A stretch of DNA of 64,000 nucleotides from positions 1-64,000 of the forward strand of contig CAYTTV010000004.1 in assembly GCA_964440915.1 (NCBI GenBank), given 5' to 3'. Made by a program: the position numbers and the translations under genes. Position 1 is the stretch's first letter. Each line of letters opens with the position of its first letter. Below, piece by piece: positions 60,806-64,000 of this stretch. Below the pieces are notes generated by a model. It worked only from the letters and a program-made list of their open reading frames with translations. It did not search any database and had not been told where the DNA came from. This stretch comes from CAMPJM01 sp964440915 (lineage in GTDB: Bacteria; Bacteroidota; Bacteroidia; Cytophagales; Cyclobacteriaceae).

Positions 60806-61126
60806 ATGAACTCCAAGAAAAACCCCTATAAAAACCTTAGAACTGCTGAAACCAGCACTGTGAAATCTGCCATTCACGAATTGCTGAACACCTATAAAAT
60901 AAAAGATAAATTTACAGCAACACAGATTTCTACCTCTTGGGGCACGCTTATGGGCCAACCTATCGCCAAAAGGACAGAAAAAGTGTACATGAAAGACAAA
61001 AAACTTTTTGTAAAGCTAAACTCTGCTCCATTAAAAAATGAGCTCTCTCTTTCCAAACAAAAAATATTGAGCTTATTAGAAAAAGAGTTTGGGGAAGGCA
61101 CGGTCCAAGATATTATTTTCTTATAA
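60806..61126 (+). CDS. DciA-like protein (DUF721)
   Basis: 106 aa. AIHELLNTYKIKDKFTATQISTSWGTLMGQPIAKRTEKVYMKDKKLFVKLNSAPLKNELSLSKQKILSLLEKEFGEGTVQDIIFL is the DciA/DUF721 fold with the characteristic W-G-MGQPIAKRT segment. DciA-type proteins load the replicative helicase where DnaC is absent. Placed directly downstream of recF. Confidence 0.9.
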   Translation: MNSKKNPYKNLRTAETSTVKSAIHELLNTYKIKDKFTATQISTSWGTLMGQPIAKRTEKVYMKDKKLFVKLNSAPLKNELSLSKQKILSLLEKEFGEGTVQDIIFL

Positions 61127-61452
61127 TGAGCATGGCTTGTTGCCCAAATCAACAGCAGTTGTTAGCCTTTTATAATTTAACAAGCAGGGCACAAAACTAT
61201 AGACCGACCTTATTAGCCACTAATCTAACTTAGATTAATAAAACTTCAAGCTTTACCAATTTGAATCACCTAGTGTCAAGTTGAACCTTTAATAAATTCA
61301 CTATATTATTACATGCGATCATTAATGGTATAACATAATTGACTATTGCACCGTTTTTGCATTATGTTAAAAAGCTGGAAGTCCATTCCCTTTTAGGGAA
61401 AGCTTTGTTTTATTAGTTTTAATCATCAGCTTAAAATTCTTATATAGAAAAT
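61127..61452. other. Intergenic stretch with a 9-bp inverted repeat
   Basis: TAACATAAT (61331-61339) and ATTATGTTA (61361-61369) enclose 21 nt, and a short TTCCC/GGGAA hairpin follows at 61386-61400. They may form an operator or leader for the AsmA-family gene. No coding region seen. Confidence 0.4.
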
Positions 61453-64000
61453 ATGAAAAAAGTTACCATAATTGTATTGGTTGTTCTTGTTGCCCTTCTG
61501 GCAATTGCGGCCATTCTTCCTGTTGTTTTCAAAGATGAAATAAAGGCAAAAGTGGATGAGGAAATCGCCAAATCGGTGAATGCACAAGTTAATTTTGATG
61601 CAGACAACTTCAGCGTGAGTCTTTTTAAACGCTTTCCCAACATTACAGCTACCCTAAACGATTTCTCTGTTGTTGGAAATGCACCTTTTGCCGGCGACAC
61701 ACTGGCTGCGGCATCTTCATTCCAGATCACGCTCAATTTGTGGAGCGTACTTTTTGGCGACCAAATGAGGATCAATAGGATCAAGCTCGACAAGCCTCAT
61801 ATTTTGGTAAAAGTGTTAGAAGATGGCACGGCAAATTACGACATCGCTATAGCAGATAGCACTGTTGTAGAAGCCGATACCGCCTCTTCGGGATTTTCCA
61901 TTGGAATAGACCAATGGGAAGTTGTTGATGGCAGGATAGTGTACGATGACCGTTCCTTGAAATTTTTCGTTTCTCTCGAAGATGTACAACACACAGGAAA
62001 TGGAGACTTTACCCAGGACATATTTGACATGGCCACTAAGACCAAAGCCAATAATGTGAAGTTGCGCTATGACGACGTGGAGTATGTTTCTAATAAAGAG
62101 CTAGTCGCCGATGTCACCATGAACCTCAACCTACCGGAGTCAAAGTACACCTTTAAGGAGAACAACATTAAAGTAAATGATTTCTCTATGGGCTTTGATG
62201 GTTATCTGTCGATGCCCGCCGATGATATTTTGATGGACATCAGCTTCGGAGCAAAAGACAACACATTTAAAAGCTTGCTATCTCTTGTTCCAGGAATGTA
62301 CCAAGAGGACTTTGACAAAGTAAAAACTGAGGGGGATTTGGATTTTGGTGGTTTTGTAAAGGGCACCTATAGCGATGCGACTGAAACCATGCCGGGTTTT
62401 AGGTTGGCCTTAAAAGTAAACGATGCGATGTTCCAATATCCTGATCTTCCTACTGCAGTAAACAACATTCAGGTAGATATGTTGGTGGCTGCTGAAGACG
62501 GCAACATGGACAATTTGTTGATAGACATAAAGCAATTTGCCATGAACATGGGTGAAAACCCAATAAATGGCAGGGTGAAAATAGCCGGCCTAGGCCCTAT
62601 GGATATTGATGCCGATGTGTCTGCTAGAATAAACCTTGCAGAGATGAACGCTATGGTGCCAATGGAGGGATTGTCCATGAGAGGGTTGTATGAATTGAAC
62701 CTGAAAGCCAATGGTATCTATGACTCGCTGAAATCTCAGTTTCCAAATATAGATGCTCGCATGAGCCTTCAAGATGGCTATTTGAAATCTGCCGAGTATC
62801 CTATCGCCATGGAGCAAATCAACCTTATCTCTACTATTAAAAACGAAACGGGCAATATGAGCCAAACTGTGATTCGTGTCGATGACATGAGCATGGTTGT
62901 GGACCAAGAAAGAATTGCAGGTAGTCTTAGACTAGAAAACCTAGACGATTATACTTGGGAGGCGAAAGTAAACGGCGCTATAGACTTGGATAAAATTACC
63001 AAGATTTACCCCTTAGAGGGCATGACATTGGCAGGAAGAATTGCGGCGAATATTCAAACAAAAGGTAAAATGTCAGATTTAGAGGCGGAGCGATACGATC
63101 AGCTCCCGACTAGTGGAACCATGAGCGTGCAGAACTTTAAATATGAAAGCACCGACATGGAGCAGGACCTTTCTATCAACACCGCCAAAATGGTCTTTAA
63201 TCCTCAGCGCATGGAGCTCAATGATTTTCAAGGTGCTTTTGGCCGCACAGACTTAAACCTAAAAGGTTATGTGACGAATTATCTTGGGTTTGCCTTGAAG
63301 GAAAATGAGACCTTAAGAGGACAAATGGATTTTTATTCGAAACAGGTAGACCTGAACGAGTTCATGTCTGATACAGACACGCCTGATACCACAACTTCAG
63401 AGTCCTTGGAAATCATTGAAATACCCAAGACGATAGATTTCGTATTGAATACCACCGTTGATAAAATATTGTACGATAACCTAACGCTAACTAATGGGAA
63501 AGGCCAAGTAATAGTTAGGAATGGCATCCTTGATTTAAACAATCTTTCCTTTAATACTTTGGGAGGCCAGTTTACACTCAATGGAAATTACAATACCCAA
63601 GATATCACGAGGCCTACATTCGATTTTGGAATAGATATTTCCAGCTTATCCGTTAGCCAAGCATTCGAGTCTTTTGTAACCATACAAAAATTGGCACCTA
63701 TCGCGGAACATGTGAATGGGGATTTCAATACCGACTTCAGGCTTTCAGGTGTGATGGGAGAGGATATGATGCCTGAACTCAATACTTTGGTGGGCGGAGG
63801 CATTATCAAGTTAGTCCAGGCCTCTATCAAAGATTCCAAAATCATATCTGGCGTTACCAGCCTCACCAAGCTGAACAATACCGACGAAGTAAATCTAAAC
63901 GATATCACCATGCAAGCGGAAATAAAAGAAGGAAGATTGCATGTGAAGCCTTTTGACATCAATCTTGGCGGTCATAAGGCTACTATTGCTGGAAGCAACG
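61453..64000 (+). CDS. AsmA-family protein, N-terminal 849 residues (runs off the window)
   Basis: Open from ATG 61453 to the window edge. An N-terminal membrane anchor (MKKVTIIVLVVLVALLAIAA, residues 1-20) is followed by the AsmA start with VDEEIAKSVNAQVNFDADNFSVSLFKRFPNITATLNDFSVVG. A long succession of beta-strand repeats follows (LDFGGFVKGTYSD, VKIAGLGPMDIDADVSARINL, SFNTLGGQFTLNGNYNTQDITRP), as expected for the RBG/bridge-like lipid-transfer shape of AsmA proteins. Bacteroidota members of this form are commonly above 800 aa. Likely moves or shields lipids between membranes. The C-terminus is not seen. Confidence 0.93.
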   Translation, partial: MKKVTIIVLVVLVALLAIAAILPVVFKDEIKAKVDEEIAKSVNAQVNFDADNFSVSLFKRFPNITATLNDFSVVGNAPFAGDTLAAASSFQITLNLWSVLFGDQMRINRIKLDKPHILVKVLEDGTANYDIAIADSTVVEADTASSGFSIGIDQWEVVDGRIVYDDRSLKFFVSLEDVQHTGNGDFTQDIFDMATKTKANNVKLRYDDVEYVSNKELVADVTMNLNLPESKYTFKENNIKVNDFSMGFDGYLSMPADDILMDISFGAKDNTFKSLLSLVPGMYQEDFDKVKTEGDLDFGGFVKGTYSDATETMPGFRLALKVNDAMFQYPDLPTAVNNIQVDMLVAAEDGNMDNLLIDIKQFAMNMGENPINGRVKIAGLGPMDIDADVSARINLAEMNAMVPMEGLSMRGLYELNLKANGIYDSLKSQFPNIDARMSLQDGYLKSAEYPIAMEQINLISTIKNETGNMSQTVIRVDDMSMVVDQERIAGSLRLENLDDYTWEAKVNGAIDLDKITKIYPLEGMTLAGRIAANIQTKGKMSDLEAERYDQLPTSGTMSVQNFKYESTDMEQDLSINTAKMVFNPQRMELNDFQGAFGRTDLNLKGYVTNYLGFALKENETLRGQMDFYSKQVDLNEFMSDTDTPDTTTSESLEIIEIPKTIDFVLNTTVDKILYDNLTLTNGKGQVIVRNGILDLNNLSFNTLGGQFTLNGNYNTQDITRPTFDFGIDISSLSVSQAFESFVTIQKLAPIAEHVNGDFNTDFRLSGVMGEDMMPELNTLVGGGIIKLVQASIKDSKIISGVTSLTKLNNTDEVNLNDITMQAEIKEGRLHVKPFDINLGGHKATIAGSN

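Noticed and set aside
61440..63962. Several minus-strand frames opposite the AsmA-family gene
   Set aside because: All are shadows of the long plus-strand frame that begins at 61453 and leaves the window.
1..64000. tRNA, rRNA, CRISPR arrays and riboswitches
   Set aside because: Looked for in the larger intergenic stretches; no cloverleaf, repeat-spacer array or known riboswitch core was recognised by eye.

Overview
The window comes from a Bacteroidota genome, most likely of the order Cytophagales. Supporting signs are a T9SS-type C-terminal sorting domain, Bacteroidota-type -7 promoter elements (TAnnTTTG), a Sec-dependent clade II nosZ cluster, a PepSY-like protein, a LytS-type TPR kinase and a FadN/FadA/FadE operon. 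Three runs of exactly 100 N mark scaffold joins. Two of them are flanked by an exact 55-bp duplication, which looks like unmerged contig ends.

Layout. 0.2-10.2 kb: a leftward nitrous oxide reduction operon (lipoprotein cytochrome c, nosZ, a membrane-domain/NosL fusion, nosD, nosF, nosY, an NnrS-like membrane protein), ending with nnrE/nnrD NAD(P)HX repair and, separately, a T9SS cargo protein. 10.4-13.7 kb: a leftward operon of YceI, porin, YceI-like and a universal stress protein. 14-29 kb: mostly housekeeping genes and membrane proteins (SBF-like transporter, DUF423, YggS, GH3, LysE, DUF4180, PanB, PAS kinase, phosphoribosyltransferase, Lrp, outer-membrane proteins, ProS, NfeD, FloA). 29.6-33.9 kb: a DUF59 Fe-S assembly factor, aconitase, an AhpD-like protein and a PepSY-like protein. 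34-36.4 kb: an accessory, repeat-rich stretch with a GC-rich structured island, one lipoprotein, and paired 188-bp repeats around an assembly gap. 36.4-43.3 kb: a MarR regulator followed by the beta-oxidation genes fadN-fadA-fadE, interrupted by a four-helix-bundle (S23/IVP-like) gene bounded by terminal inverted repeats. 43.5-64 kb: an M16 peptidase pair, adenosine kinase-like, a GNAT-like protein, a DegT aminotransferase, a TPR histidine kinase, a diheme cytochrome c, a DUF1080 hydrolase, aspartate kinase, RibH, a TPR protein, PdhA, RecF, a DciA-like protein and a truncated AsmA-family protein.

The most informative signal is regulatory. Three promoters (nos operon, YceI-porin-UspA operon, DUF59 gene) each carry a palindrome of the form TATGAT-N4-ATCATA, and in each it lies exactly 21 nt upstream of a TAnnTTTG-like -7 box. 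This is the geometry of a class II Crp/Fnr-activated promoter. It ties N2O respiration to a periplasmic/outer-membrane gene set and to Fe-S cluster maintenance. No Crp/Fnr regulator is encoded in the window.
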